Shown: positions 28,425 through 37,867, counted from the first letter of the stretch. The stretch: DNA of 64,000 nucleotides from Spirochaetales bacterium Spiro_09 (GCA_001604385.1 LVBK01000018.1:62001-126000), one strand, 5' to 3'. Notes: generated from the sequence alone by a model not told the origin. Program-made: numbers and translations.

Positions 28425-30650
28425 TTAACCCGTTGAGACCCGGAGCCGCCACAGGGCGCATTGCATGTCGCCCGAAAGGCAGGGCACGACCATACCGGCT
28501 TTCATGAGCAGATCCCCGCCCATGACAAAGCCCGTGCCCCTGGCCATGGCAAGACCATCATCAAACCCTTCTACCACATGATACATCGATCCAGAATCAA
28601 GGCCGGCAAGGCGAAGTGTTACCACGGGCGCGTTCGGTTCGTGGCGCACTCTCACATATACCGCGAAGGACTCGCGTTTGTCCGGCGAGACGAAGGACCA
28701 CGCGGCCTCGTCCGAGGAATATGGGGAAACCAAACGGTAAAAATCGCCAAACTGAACGATTGTCCTCACGGCCCGGAAGAATGCAACCTGGACACGCATG
28801 GCGGCAAGGTCTTCCTCCGTCTGCCGGGAAAGGTCAAGCTCGTAGCCGAAGGCCCCGGACATGGCGACCGCTCCGCGCGTTTTTAGAGGGAGGGTGCGGT
28901 GCGTGGTGTGATTGGGAGAGGTTCCCACGTGAGTGCCTATCATGGAGGCGGGAAACACGAGGGACGTTGACCATTGAATCTTCAGACGCTCAAGAGGGTC
29001 CATGTCGTCGCTGGTCCAGGCCTGGGGCATGTAGTACATGAGCCCGGCATCGAAGCGCGCGCCGCCTGAGGAGCAGGATTCGAAGAGAACCTTGGGGAAG
29101 CGCGAGGTTACGCGCTCCATCACCTCATACACGCCAAGGCAGTAGCGATGTGCGGTTTCCCGCTGACGGCCGGGGGCAAGGGCCGCCGAACCAACCTCGG
29201 TGAGGCCGCGGTTCATGTCCCACTTCACGTACGCGATGGGCGCGCTTTCAAGGACCGATGAGAGGGCGGCCACGATATGATCGCGCACCTCGGACCTGGA
29301 AAAATCGAGCACCAGCTGGTTTCGCATCTCGGTCCTGAGCCGTCCGCTCACGTGAATGCACCAATCGGGATGGGCGCGGTAGAGATCCGAATCGGGGGAG
29401 ACCATCTCGGGCTCGAACCAGAGGCCGAAGGTGAGACCAAGATAGTTGATCCGTCGGGCAAGGCCGTCGAGGCCGTCGGGCAGCTTTCGCCGGTCCGCTA
29501 CCCAGTCCCCGAGGGAGCTGTCATCCTTGTCGCGGTGTCCGAACCAGCCGTCGTCCAGCACGAGGGTTTCGATGCCCACCCGGGAAGCGGCGCGGGCTAT
29601 GTCGGTAATTTTTTCCTGATTGAAGTCAAAATAGGTAGCCTCCCAGTTATTCACCAGAATCGGCCGTTCGCGGTCGCGCCATGATCCCCGCGCGAGGCGC
29701 TTGCCGTAGAGGGCGTGAAAGGTTTTTGAGAGGCCCCTGAGACCCGACGCGGAATGAACCATGACAACTTCGGGAGCCTGAAAGGTTTCACCGCTCTCGA
29801 GGAGCCAGGAAAAATCGCGGGGGTTGATGCCCATGTGAAGGCGGGTGGTGCCGAACTGCTCGACCGAGGCCTCCGCGAAAAAGTTGCCTGAATACACGAA
29901 GGAGAGGGCAAACACGGATCCCGAGGTCTCGTTTGCGTCGTGGTCGGCAAGCGCGATAAACGGGCTGAATTGATGGCTTGAAACGCCGCGCGCGCTCTCT
30001 ATCGAGAAAGTTCCTGGCCTAAGCGGAGTGCGGTCTATTCGCCGCTCACGGCCCCAGGAGCCCGAGAGGGTTATAGTATCGAAGGACGAACGGCCGATAT
30101 CCACGCTCGCGCTCGCCATGCGCTCGATCCTGACCGCGCGTACTCCCGCGTTCTCCAGGCGGACAGAGCGCATAAGGGCGTCGGAGGCGGGGAACACGGT
30201 ATAGAGAAGGCAGACCCGGAGCCGGGAAGGAGCGTCTTCAAGAAAAATCTCCAGGGTTTCGGCGCCGTCGCCGTCCTCGGCATATACCGCGGGAAGACCC
30301 TCGAGAGCGGGCTTCCCGGGAATAATCCTTGAGCTGATGTAGCGGAAATCGACGACCGATGAGCCATCGGCGTGAAGTACTTCAATCGCAGGAAGACGAA
30401 AGTCTCCCGTACCAAGTGAGGGAAACTCGCAGGGCATCTGTTCGCGGCACCCCTGAAAGTCAACCGCACGGAGGTCAGGCGTGAAACGCCTGTCCGCGTG
30501 AGAGATGAGGGAAAGCAGGGGTTGATCGGAAAGGGCCGGCCCCCAATACAGGTGGGCTAAAAGCCCCGTGGGGGTATAGGCTAAAACATAACTCGTGTTC
30601 CCGCCTTTCAGATGAAAGACGGGCTCGTCGTGATGAATGTAGATCGGCAT
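28425..30650 (-). CDS. GH36 alpha-galactosidase
   Basis: This 741-residue protein has the three-part GH36 layout: an N-terminal beta-supersandwich (to ~310), a catalytic barrel and a small C-terminal beta domain. Recognisable motifs are NNWEATYFDF, VLDDGWFGHRDKD, GLWFEPEMVSPDSDL, YVKWDMNR with predicted nucleophile Asp478, ESCSSGGARFD, and SDDMDPLER with predicted acid/base Asp548. It would release alpha-1,6-linked galactose from melibiose or raffinose-type sugars. There is no signal peptide, so it is likely cytoplasmic. ATG at 30650 has GGAGA upstream; the longer in-frame start is unsupported. No sugar transporter or regulator is adjacent. Confidence 0.93.
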   Translation of the reverse strand: MPIYIHHDEPVFHLKGGNTSYVLAYTPTGLLAHLYWGPALSDQPLLSLISHADRRFTPDLRAVDFQGCREQMPCEFPSLGTGDFRLPAIEVLHADGSSVVDFRYISSRIIPGKPALEGLPAVYAEDGDGAETLEIFLEDAPSRLRVCLLYTVFPASDALMRSVRLENAGVRAVRIERMASASVDIGRSSFDTITLSGSWGRERRIDRTPLRPGTFSIESARGVSSHQFSPFIALADHDANETSGSVFALSFVYSGNFFAEASVEQFGTTRLHMGINPRDFSWLLESGETFQAPEVVMVHSASGLRGLSKTFHALYGKRLARGSWRDRERPILVNNWEATYFDFNQEKITDIARAASRVGIETLVLDDGWFGHRDKDDSSLGDWVADRRKLPDGLDGLARRINYLGLTFGLWFEPEMVSPDSDLYRAHPDWCIHVSGRLRTEMRNQLVLDFSRSEVRDHIVAALSSVLESAPIAYVKWDMNRGLTEVGSAALAPGRQRETAHRYCLGVYEVMERVTSRFPKVLFESCSSGGARFDAGLMYYMPQAWTSDDMDPLERLKIQWSTSLVFPASMIGTHVGTSPNHTTHRTLPLKTRGAVAMSGAFGYELDLSRQTEEDLAAMRVQVAFFRAVRTIVQFGDFYRLVSPYSSDEAAWSFVSPDKRESFAVYVRVRHEPNAPVVTLRLAGLDSGSMYHVVEGFDDGLAMARGTGFVMGGDLLMKAGMVVPCLSGDMQCALWRLRVSTG

Positions 30651-30718
30651 GATAATCTCCAAAGGCCAGTATAGCACACGGCAAGCCTGCACGTGTGCCC
30701 GGATTACCGGCCGGGAGA

Positions 30719-33139
30719 TTATTGCGATACTACATATTGCGCGATATTCAGGCTTACCCACTCCGGCGCGCTCTGGTACGCGGCAACACTCCCCGCCGGA
30801 ACGTAAATCTTGAGATTCACCGCATTCGAGCCTCCAAAAGGCGCGAATTGTCCAAGATCAGGCGGTGTTATAGCGTTGATCGTGACCGATTCAAGCAATT
30901 GGCTGTTGGCCGCAGCATGAGTTCCGATAAAAGTAAGGCTTGAAGGAAGCGTGAGCGATACGAGGTTTGAGGCGCTGAACGATCCTTCTCCCACGCTCGT
31001 TACCCCTTCGGGGACGGTGAGCGTGTCTCCTTGATATCCCTCAAAACTGTTTTCCCTAAGCGAAACAAGAGTCGCCGGGTAGGCATGGGCGCTCGCATTC
31101 CTCGCTGAAGGGAATCTCATAAGAATGGTCTTCGCTCCGTTATACAGCACGCCGTCGGTCGAAGATAATGACGCCCCGCCGGAGGCAACGTTGATCGTGG
31201 TAAGCATCGGCGTATCCAAAAAGACCCTGTCCGAGAATGCGGATATAGTCGACGGAAGATTAACGGTCTGGAGCGCGCGGCAGCTTCGGAACGCATCCGA
31301 ATAGATACCGGTCACCCCTTCGCCGATCGTTACCTCGCTCAGGGAAGTACACCAGGTAAACGCAGAATCGTTTATGGTGGTCATCCCGGAAGGCAAAGTA
31401 AGACTGGAAAGCGAAGAGCATTCGGCAAAGGCACCAGCGCCGATGGTCTTCAAACCTACGCTGAAGGTTATCGAGGTCAGACCGGTACATTTCCGAAAGA
31501 CGTAATTACCGATTGACTGAAGACTTGCGGGAAAACTTAAGTTAGTGAGCTCAGTACATTCATAAAATGCCTGATTACCAATAGTTTGCAAAGTGCTCGG
31601 GAAAGTGATGCTCTCAAGCGCCGAACACCTATAAAACGCCTCGGTTGAAATGGTAACCACACCGGCAGGCAGGGTCACGCTGGTGATGAGCTTATTGCTC
31701 CTGAAGGCAGCGGGACTGATTATCGTCACGGCGGCATCTATGACCGCCGCGCCGCCTTTCGTCTCGGGATACTGTATTAAGGTTGTCTTTGTCTTGTTGT
31801 AAAGAACTCCGTTCACCGAGCAGTAATTCGCGTTTGCTGTGGCTACGTTTATCGATTCCAGTTCGGGACAATCAGAGAACACGTAATCTTCTATTAGCGT
31901 AACAGAAGCTGGAATGGTGATGGTGGTCAGCTTAGTGCAATTGTAAAACGCATTCCTGCCGATGGTAAGCAGGGTTGCAGGAAGGGTAATACTGGTAATT
32001 TTAATCTCGCCGTAGAAGGCCCACTCTTCTATCGCGGTAACGGTATACCCGTCAATGACCGAAGGAATCGTGATAGCCTCTTCAAAGGCATAGTAATTCG
32101 AGAAACCGGTAATCGTGGCATTAGACCCGGAAACGGTGTAATCGAAAAGACTCTTCCACACGGCATAGAGTGTTACGTTTGCGGCTCCGCAGGTGAACGA
32201 ACCGCCGTCCGTCCAGGTTGCGGTTGTCGCGTCGGGATCCTCGCTCCAGCCGGCAAACTTGGTGCTCGTCGGAGCGGTAAAGGTGTTGGCGTTGAGCGTG
32301 GCCGCGATGCCCTCGGGAAGGCTTTGTGCGCTCATGTCGCCAGTTCCGCCGTTCGCATCAAAAGTGACCGTGTGATACGGCGCCCACTTTGCGTACAGGA
32401 TCAGGTTACCCGACGTGCCAGTCACGATCTGAGTGATGGGATTCTCGAATGAGTCATCGGTATACCATCCGGCAAAGGCAAAGCTTGCCTTCGTCGCCGA
32501 TGCAAGGACGATAGTGCTGCTTTCTATTGTATAGGTTGTCGGATTGCCAATAGTATTGGTACCGCCGTCCAATTCATAGGTGACGGAATAGGTTACAAGG
32601 ACCCACTTTGCATAAATGACGGTGTTATCTTCTATTATATTATTCTCAAAATCCCACAGAATGGTCTTATCCGAATCCGCGTACCATCCGTCAAACGAAT
32701 ACCCGTTCTTAGTCGGGTCAACCGAAGGCCGGGTAACAAGGCTACCCTCAACCAGGTCCTGGGCGGCAACGGGCGATCCACCATCGGAATTGAAAGTGAC
32801 TGCATAGTTGTTGAAAACGGTAACCGCGCAAACATCGGTCTTGGCCCCGTCCGTTGTGGTGGCCACGATATCGGCCGTACCGCCTGAAACGCCGGTTACC
32901 AGGCCCTCCGCGGTGACAAAGGCGACATCTTCATCCGAACTTGACCAGGTAAAGGCCTTGTTGCTCGCGTCGCCCGGGCTCACCGCGGCACTAACGTTTG
33001 CGCTCTCTCCAATGGCCAGATTGAGCGTTTCAGGGGTAACCGATATGCCCGAAACGGGCACCTTCGAGTCAGTAACGGGAGATTCGCACCCGATAATACA
33101 TAGTGCTACAGCAATATAGGCACCGATAATTCTTTTCAC
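30719..33139 (-). CDS. BspA-type LRR lipoprotein with BIG2 and InlB-type repeats
   Basis: The 806-residue surface protein starts at a GTG (33137-33139) 7 bases after AAGGAG; a TTG two codons upstream is too close to the ribosome site. The lipobox is IIGC (Cys18). Domains in order: one BIG2 Ig-like domain (about 28-115, VSGISVTPETLNLAIGES); three to four Listeria-Bacteroides/InlB-type repeats (about 115-330, each ending FDGWY..., FAGWY... or FAGWS... and YAKW/YAVW); then about 15 BspA-type LRR_5 repeats (about 340-790, ITSITLPATLLTIGRNAFYNCTKL). Such proteins act as adhesins or matrix-binding proteins in oral and gut spirochaetes and Bacteroidetes; the ligand is unknown. It is divergent from the LuxR pair. 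Confidence 0.9.
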   Translation of the reverse strand: MKRIIGAYIAVALCIIGCESPVTDSKVPVSGISVTPETLNLAIGESANVSAAVSPGDASNKAFTWSSSDEDVAFVTAEGLVTGVSGGTADIVATTTDGAKTDVCAVTVFNNYAVTFNSDGGSPVAAQDLVEGSLVTRPSVDPTKNGYSFDGWYADSDKTILWDFENNIIEDNTVIYAKWVLVTYSVTYELDGGTNTIGNPTTYTIESSTIVLASATKASFAFAGWYTDDSFENPITQIVTGTSGNLILYAKWAPYHTVTFDANGGTGDMSAQSLPEGIAATLNANTFTAPTSTKFAGWSEDPDATTATWTDGGSFTCGAANVTLYAVWKSLFDYTVSGSNATITGFSNYYAFEEAITIPSVIDGYTVTAIEEWAFYGEIKITSITLPATLLTIGRNAFYNCTKLTTITIPASVTLIEDYVFSDCPELESINVATANANYCSVNGVLYNKTKTTLIQYPETKGGAAVIDAAVTIISPAAFRSNKLITSVTLPAGVVTISTEAFYRCSALESITFPSTLQTIGNQAFYECTELTNLSFPASLQSIGNYVFRKCTGLTSITFSVGLKTIGAGAFAECSSLSSLTLPSGMTTINDSAFTWCTSLSEVTIGEGVTGIYSDAFRSCRALQTVNLPSTISAFSDRVFLDTPMLTTINVASGGASLSSTDGVLYNGAKTILMRFPSARNASAHAYPATLVSLRENSFEGYQGDTLTVPEGVTSVGEGSFSASNLVSLTLPSSLTFIGTHAAANSQLLESVTINAITPPDLGQFAPFGGSNAVNLKIYVPAGSVAAYQSAPEWVSLNIAQYVVSQ

Positions 33140-33247
33140 TTTCAAACTCCTTATCTTGCTCCGTGAGGGGTGACTTGTTTTGACTATTCTACGATCAGTT
33201 ACGCTTGTATACCACGCGCTCAGGGAGAAAAGAAGGATGATTTAGGG

Positions 33248-33276
33248 TTGAATTATGGTGGAGATGCCCGTATACT
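33248..33276 (+). promoter_or_regulatory. Predicted sigma70 promoter of the tandem luxR genes
   Basis: TTGAAT (33248-33253), a 17-base spacer and TATACT (33271-33276). The -10 box ends only 9 bases before the ATG at 33286, so the transcript would be leaderless or nearly so. Confidence 0.6.
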
Positions 33277-33285
33277 GACTCACAT

Positions 33286-34188
33286 ATGCCTTTTATTGCC
33301 TTCCGATTTGCACTTGCCATGCTAACTATCTCATCGGGATGCGCCCTTCTTGTTATCTCGCGAAACCCTGAAAGGATATCCCGGGATCCCGCACTTGCCT
33401 TATTCATAATCCCTCTGATACCCGAACTTCTCTATACTGTAATGGAGGCAGTCTTTCTCATATACGCGCTTTTAGACAAAGTGCCTTCTTCCCTTCTGTG
33501 GTCATTTTCCGAAATAATCCAGTTTACCTTCGGGGTAGCATATATTCACTTAACGTATGAAAGCTGGCGAGTAAACGGATTATCAGGCAAAGGGTATATC
33601 CCGCTTCGCTGGATTATCGCGCTTACCGTGGTAAACTACCTCATCTTTACGCTCAGGTTTGTCCTGCCATCCTGGCTGCCGACTATCCAGATCGCGAATA
33701 AATCGATTCTTGGAGGTACATTGCTCTACGCAGGCGTGTGCGCGGTCATAGCACGAAGTAAAAAGAAAGACTTTTTCCCTGCAACCAAGGCGGTGTTCTG
33801 GATGGCCTTCCTGGGATTGATCTACATTCCTTTCGTGGGTTTGGCAGACATGTTCTCACCAACGATCAAAAACGCCCTGCTTGTTCGACCCATGACTCTT
33901 CAACTGTTCCCGATACGCGAACTCATCATTATCATTCTTTACACCCTGCATCTTGAACCCTTCTATTCACGTTATCTGGGAGGGAACACGCGTATACATG
34001 AACCACTATCAAACCGCGAAAGCGAAATTGCGGGACTTATAAAAGAAGGAAAATCGAACACGGTAATCGCAGCTATGTTGCATGTTTCCCCCGCGACGGT
34101 AAAAACACACGTACGCAATATATTACAGAAGCAGGGAGGAATTTCTCGTGAACGGTTTCTTGCTAACTCAGGGAAGAAAGAGTCATGA
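33286..34188 (+). CDS. Membrane-anchored LuxR-type regulator (first of pair)
   Basis: The 300-residue protein has about seven hydrophobic helices over residues 1-230 and a C-terminal LuxR/GerE helix-turn-helix (LSNRESEIAGLIKEGKSN, then VSPATVKTHVRNIL). It fits the one-component regulators that sense a signal in the membrane and bind DNA directly. No receiver domain is present. The predicted promoter places the transcript start a few bases from the ATG and no Shine-Dalgarno is seen. Its stop overlaps the start of a paralogue as ATGA (34185-34188), so the two are translationally coupled and may form a heterodimer. Target genes could include the divergent BspA-like lipoprotein or the acyl-CoA synthetase downstream. 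Confidence 0.8.
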   Translation: MPFIAFRFALAMLTISSGCALLVISRNPERISRDPALALFIIPLIPELLYTVMEAVFLIYALLDKVPSSLLWSFSEIIQFTFGVAYIHLTYESWRVNGLSGKGYIPLRWIIALTVVNYLIFTLRFVLPSWLPTIQIANKSILGGTLLYAGVCAVIARSKKKDFFPATKAVFWMAFLGLIYIPFVGLADMFSPTIKNALLVRPMTLQLFPIRELIIIILYTLHLEPFYSRYLGGNTRIHEPLSNRESEIAGLIKEGKSNTVIAAMLHVSPATVKTHVRNILQKQGGISRERFLANSGKKES

Positions 34189-35072
34189 AGGAACTGCTAT
34201 CAATATTGTTGATAAATGCGTCCCTTTTCTTGACAGCAGCAATCATCGGCGGAATAGCATTCAGAGCTCGACATGAAAGAGCTCCCGGTCTCTTTTCCCT
34301 TTTATATCCGTTTTCCTTTATTTTTGTCGTGGGTTTTTGGGAACTTCTGTTCGTACTCTCCGATTCACTCTCCCTCAATAAGCCCCTCATCGGTATACTT
34401 GCCACATCATTTCGTGCTGTATACGGTCTTGGATGGTTTTTATTCTGCCATTCCCAATTACGCCTCCACGGAAAGCTTGGTTGGCAGGGCCGACTTACCG
34501 TGCCGGTTGTCTGCCTTACAATCATCCTTGCCCTTGCGTACACGCTTGCTGCCATTAATGGAGAAGACTACATTCTCAGGCTTGTGGCCTTGCTTTTTAT
34601 GTCCGCTACCAGCATTTATTCGGCAATCAGCGCGGTGGTAGTATTACGAACAGGCATACGGCTTTGGCCATCCTCACATGCAGGTGTCAGGATGGCTCTC
34701 TTTGGACTTATTTCCTACCCCGTAACCCTTATAGCCGAATTCTTAGGGGTTACGTATCCTTTCCTGGACCCCGAAAGAGCCGTTTACGAGCAAATGTATC
34801 CTTTTTTTGCTACCTGGTATGCATTCCTTGCCTTACCAGCCCTGCTTTCGCGGGGTAAAGGGCCGTTCACCGAGCCTGGAGACACTCGCGCCATTTCCTC
34901 TCTGACCGACCGGGAGCGGGAAATAGCGCTCTTTCTTAAAGAAGGTAAAACCTTGAAAGAAATTGCAATCGAAATTGGTGTGAGCCCCGCCACGGTTAAA
35001 AGCCATGCAATCAATGCCTACAAAAAACTTGGTATATCAGGAAGAAAAGAGCTCGAACACCTGACAATCTGA
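34185..35072 (+). CDS. Membrane-anchored LuxR-type regulator (second of pair)
   Basis: The 295-residue paralogue of the preceding gene has the same plan: about seven hydrophobic helices and a C-terminal LuxR helix-turn-helix (LTDREREIALFLKEGKTLKEIA, VSPATVKSHAINAYKKLG). It starts at ATG 34185 overlapping the previous stop. The 19-bp inverted repeat at 34194-34212 lies inside the coding sequence and encodes LLSILLI of the first membrane helix. The gene looks AT-rich (a sample 60-base line is about 43% GC). Inversion or loss of DNA between this repeat and its partner at 37849 would truncate the protein after about 11 residues. Confidence 0.8.
   Translation: MKELLSILLINASLFLTAAIIGGIAFRARHERAPGLFSLLYPFSFIFVVGFWELLFVLSDSLSLNKPLIGILATSFRAVYGLGWFLFCHSQLRLHGKLGWQGRLTVPVVCLTIILALAYTLAAINGEDYILRLVALLFMSATSIYSAISAVVVLRTGIRLWPSSHAGVRMALFGLISYPVTLIAEFLGVTYPFLDPERAVYEQMYPFFATWYAFLALPALLSRGKGPFTEPGDTRAISSLTDREREIALFLKEGKTLKEIAIEIGVSPATVKSHAINAYKKLGISGRKELEHLTI
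34194..34212 (+). repeat. 19-bp inverted repeat inside the second luxR gene
   Basis: Exact CTGCTATCAATATTGTTGA followed by TA; read in frame as part of codons 4-10 of the gene starting at 34185. Its partner in inverted orientation is at 37849-37867. Confidence 0.9.
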
Positions 35073-35184
35073 CGAATCCCGGCAACCTATTCTTCGCAAA
35101 AGTGTCTATTACAGAATACGGTCATTACGACAAAAAAACAAAAAATGATACTTTGTCCAGAGTATTCACAGGGAGATACTATCC

Positions 35185-36855
35185 ATGTTATTGAACAACT
35201 TTTTACCCCGCACCGATTTCGATTCTTACGAAGATTTCTATGAAAACTATCGGGTAAATGTGCCGGAGAACTTCAACTACGGCTTTGACGTTGTGGATGA
35301 AATTGCCCGTGAGGAGCCCAATAAAACGGCCCTTGTATGGTGCAACGATTCCTCGGCCGAGCGGTTTGTGTCCTTTGGCGAAATGAGCGCCTGGTCAAAC
35401 CGGATGGCGAACCTGTTTTCCTCCCTCAGCATAAAAAAAGGCGATGTCGTCATGCTTATATTGAAACGGCGGGCCGAATACTGGCCGGCCGTCATTGCCC
35501 TGCACAAAATCGGCGCGGTCGCGATACCCGCAACCAATCAGCTGAAAAAAAAAGACCTTTTGTATCGCTTCAAGGCAGCGAACGTCAAAATGCTCATCTC
35601 GGTGAATGAACCCTCTATCCGCACGGAACTGTCCGAGGCCCTGGCAGAACATCCGCTTGAGCTGAAACTTTTATGCGATGGTCCGTATCCTGCCGCATCT
35701 CCCGACCTTGACCCGGAAGGATGGCTTGACCTTTCCGCATTGACGGAGCGGGAATCTTCCCTGTTTGCCCGACCCTGCGGTGATCAGGCGACACACAACG
35801 ATGATCCCATGCTCCTTTATTTTACATCCGGAACAACCGGGATGCCGAAAATGGTGTCACACACCTATACCTATCCGCTCGGACACATATTGACCGCAAA
35901 ATACTGGCAAAATTGCAGTGACGGAGGACTTCACTTCACAGTTGCGGAAACAGGTTGGGCGAAGGCGTCCTGGGGGAAATTGTACGGGCAATGGTTGTGC
36001 GGTTCCGCCGTCATGGTATTTGATTTTGACCGCTTCAATGCGCGAAGCCTGCTTTCAGTAATCGAAAAATACCGGGTGACCACCTTTTGCGCTCCCCCGA
36101 CTATGTACCGGTATATAATTAAGGAAGACCTTTCGAAATACAATCTTTCTGCCCTGAGCTATGCGGTCGTCGCGGGAGAACCTCTGAATCCGGAAATTTA
36201 TGACCGTTTTCTGGAAGAGACGGGACTGGCCCTTCGCGAAGGATACGGGCAAACCGAAATGACCTGTGCCGTCGCAACCTATCCCTGGATGAAACCAAAA
36301 CCGGGCTCGATGGGCAGACCGTCTCCCGGCTACCAGCTTGCCATTCTCGATGAAAACCTTTCACCGTGCGAAGCGGACCGGCAAGGTGAAATAGCTATCA
36401 TGACCCGGGAACAGCGGCCGATCGGCTTGTTCGGGGGATATTACCAGGATGACGAGCGGACAGCATCGGTATGGAAAGACGGCATATACCGTACAGGAGA
36501 TACAGCCTGGATGGACGAGGACGGATATATCTGGTTTGTGGGAAGATCCGACGATATCATTAAAAGTTCAGGATACCGCATCGGTCCCTTCGAGGTAGAA
36601 AGCGCGCTGCTGGAACACCCGGCAGTCATGGAATGCGCGGTCACCGGAGTTGCCGATCCCGAACGGGGCGAAGTCGTCAAGGCGTCCATTGTGCTTTCCC
36701 ATGGATTCGGCGAGAGCCGGGATTTGATAAAAGAACTGCAGGATCATGTCAAAGCAATAACCGCGCCCTACAAATACCCCCGGGTTGTCGAATTTGTCAG
36801 GGAATTACCCAAAACCATTTCCGGAAAAATCAGGCGGGTGGAGATTCGGGGATAA
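35185..36855 (+). CDS. AMP-forming acyl-CoA synthetase (MACS-type)
   Basis: The 556-residue adenylate-forming enzyme has the AMP-binding signature YFTSGTTGMPKM near residue 215, REGYGQTEMT, YRTGDTAWMDEDGYIWFVGRSDDIIKSSGYR and the C-terminal catalytic lysine motif PKTISGKIRR. The order fits medium-chain or related acyl-CoA synthetases that form acyl-AMP and then acyl-CoA from a carboxylate, ATP and CoA. Cytoplasmic. ATG at 35185 follows GGGAGATAC. The gene stands alone after the luxR pair and is convergent with marR. The substrate cannot be read from the sequence. Confidence 0.88.
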   Translation: MLLNNFLPRTDFDSYEDFYENYRVNVPENFNYGFDVVDEIAREEPNKTALVWCNDSSAERFVSFGEMSAWSNRMANLFSSLSIKKGDVVMLILKRRAEYWPAVIALHKIGAVAIPATNQLKKKDLLYRFKAANVKMLISVNEPSIRTELSEALAEHPLELKLLCDGPYPAASPDLDPEGWLDLSALTERESSLFARPCGDQATHNDDPMLLYFTSGTTGMPKMVSHTYTYPLGHILTAKYWQNCSDGGLHFTVAETGWAKASWGKLYGQWLCGSAVMVFDFDRFNARSLLSVIEKYRVTTFCAPPTMYRYIIKEDLSKYNLSALSYAVVAGEPLNPEIYDRFLEETGLALREGYGQTEMTCAVATYPWMKPKPGSMGRPSPGYQLAILDENLSPCEADRQGEIAIMTREQRPIGLFGGYYQDDERTASVWKDGIYRTGDTAWMDEDGYIWFVGRSDDIIKSSGYRIGPFEVESALLEHPAVMECAVTGVADPERGEVVKASIVLSHGFGESRDLIKELQDHVKAITAPYKYPRVVEFVRELPKTISGKIRRVEIRG

Positions 36856-36870
36856 CCGTGAAACTGTCTG

Positions 36871-37320
36871 CTATAGAGGCCCGTGTCCTGCACGGGCCAG
36901 ATTCGCGATGATCTTTCGCAGCATTTCTTCAAAGGAAGAAATGTCGGCATCGGAGAACCCTTCATAAAAGAGCATGTTCATTTTTTTCGATACCTCGCCA
37001 TAGAGACGGTGCAAAGCCCTGTTTTGTTCAGTACACCGGATAATTTTGCGACGTGCGTCACGGGTATCCTGAATCCGCTCGATATGGCCCTCTTTTTCCA
37101 GACGGTCGAGCATCAAGGTCAGGGTCGACTTGTCCAGCCGGGTCTTTCCGCTCAGTTCGGTCTGCGACATATCACCATCTTTCCACAACGCGAAAATTAT
37201 ACGCCCCTGGGCCGGATTCAACTCACGTAAGCCGGAATCCCGTAAAATTTTACCGAATACCCGGGATGAAAGCTGGTGAAGCTGGGATACCAGAGCACCG
37301 CCTTCAGAGTTCGAAATCAT
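36871..37320 (-). CDS. MarR-family transcriptional regulator
   Basis: The 149-residue winged-helix regulator has the MarR DNA-binding region MSQTELSGKTRLDKSTLTLMLDRLEKEGHIER followed by the wing DTRDARRKIIRCTEQ, between N- and C-terminal dimerisation helices. The start is ATG 37318-37320, which overlaps the end of the PNPOx-like gene by 17 bases, so both form one operon transcribed leftward. A perfect 18-bp palindrome upstream of that operon (37806-37823) is the obvious candidate operator, suggesting autoregulation and control of the divergent MFS-HEAT gene. Confidence 0.88.
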   Translation of the reverse strand: MISNSEGGALVSQLHQLSSRVFGKILRDSGLRELNPAQGRIIFALWKDGDMSQTELSGKTRLDKSTLTLMLDRLEKEGHIERIQDTRDARRKIIRCTEQNRALHRLYGEVSKKMNMLFYEGFSDADISSFEEMLRKIIANLARAGHGPL

Positions 37321-37759
37321 GACACTGTAATCCGTGATAATAGCGGGCTTGTTCAGGAATGAATCGTAGCAGCGAAAAATCCCCGCCATTCAGCCCTCCG
37401 TAGTAATACATTTCCCAGGCAGGCGTCCACACCGCGCGCCGAATGTCTGCATCGAGCACTTCTTCCAGCCGTCCCTTGACGCTGAGGCCCTCGAAGGTCT
37501 TCTGATCCGCATAATACAGACACACCCGATTGTCGCGCCGGATATGGGAGATCTTCCGGCTGGATGTATTTGTCCCCAAGAGGGTTATAAACGGTCTCTC
37601 ACAGCGTGCCGGCCCTTCCGTCAGAGCTTTCTTTCTCATCCGGCTCAAATTGAACAAAAGACGGGTATCCGGCCCCCCGTTTTCATCAATTGTCGAACAG
37701 GTGACAAATTTTGTACGTGCGGCAAGTGCACGCGCAGCTTCGAAGGCAACCTCGTTCAT
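37304..37759 (-). CDS. Pyridoxamine 5'-phosphate oxidase-like FMN-binding protein
   Basis: The 151-residue protein has a split-barrel FMN-binding fold, as in general stress protein 26 and other PNPOx-like proteins: residues TKFVTCSTIDENGGPDTRLLFN form the first strands, then RKISHIRRDNRVCLYYAD and FEGLSVKGRLEEVLD. It is too short and lacks the C-terminal signature for a true PdxH, so a flavin reductase or stress role is more likely. ATG at 37759 has GGGAGGAAT upstream. It is the first gene of a two-gene operon with marR. Confidence 0.75.
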   Translation of the reverse strand: MNEVAFEAARALAARTKFVTCSTIDENGGPDTRLLFNLSRMRKKALTEGPARCERPFITLLGTNTSSRKISHIRRDNRVCLYYADQKTFEGLSVKGRLEEVLDADIRRAVWTPAWEMYYYGGLNGGDFSLLRFIPEQARYYHGLQCHDFEL

Positions 37760-37805
37760 ACTATTCCTCCCGATGTTCGGATAAATTTCCGGCATTAGTT
37801 TATAA

Positions 37806-37823
37806 TAGTTTTATATAAAACTA
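37806..37823. promoter_or_regulatory. Perfect 18-bp palindrome, candidate MarR operator
   Basis: TAGTTTTATATAAAACTA is an exact palindrome between the leftward PNPOx-marR operon and the rightward MFS-HEAT gene. TATAAT (37801-37806) abuts it. The size and symmetry fit a MarR dimer site controlling both directions. Confidence 0.6.
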
Positions 37824-37848
37824 TATGTCAAGAAGTAAATTCATCTTG

Positions 37849-37867
37849 TCAACAATATTGATAGCAG
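37849..37867 (-). repeat. 19-bp inverted repeat at the 5' end of the MFS-HEAT gene
   Basis: Exact reverse complement of CTGCTATCAATATTGTTGA, followed by TA. It partners the copy at 34194-34212 (unit of 3674 bp). It lies in an open frame that could extend the MFS protein N-terminally from 37825. Confidence 0.9.
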
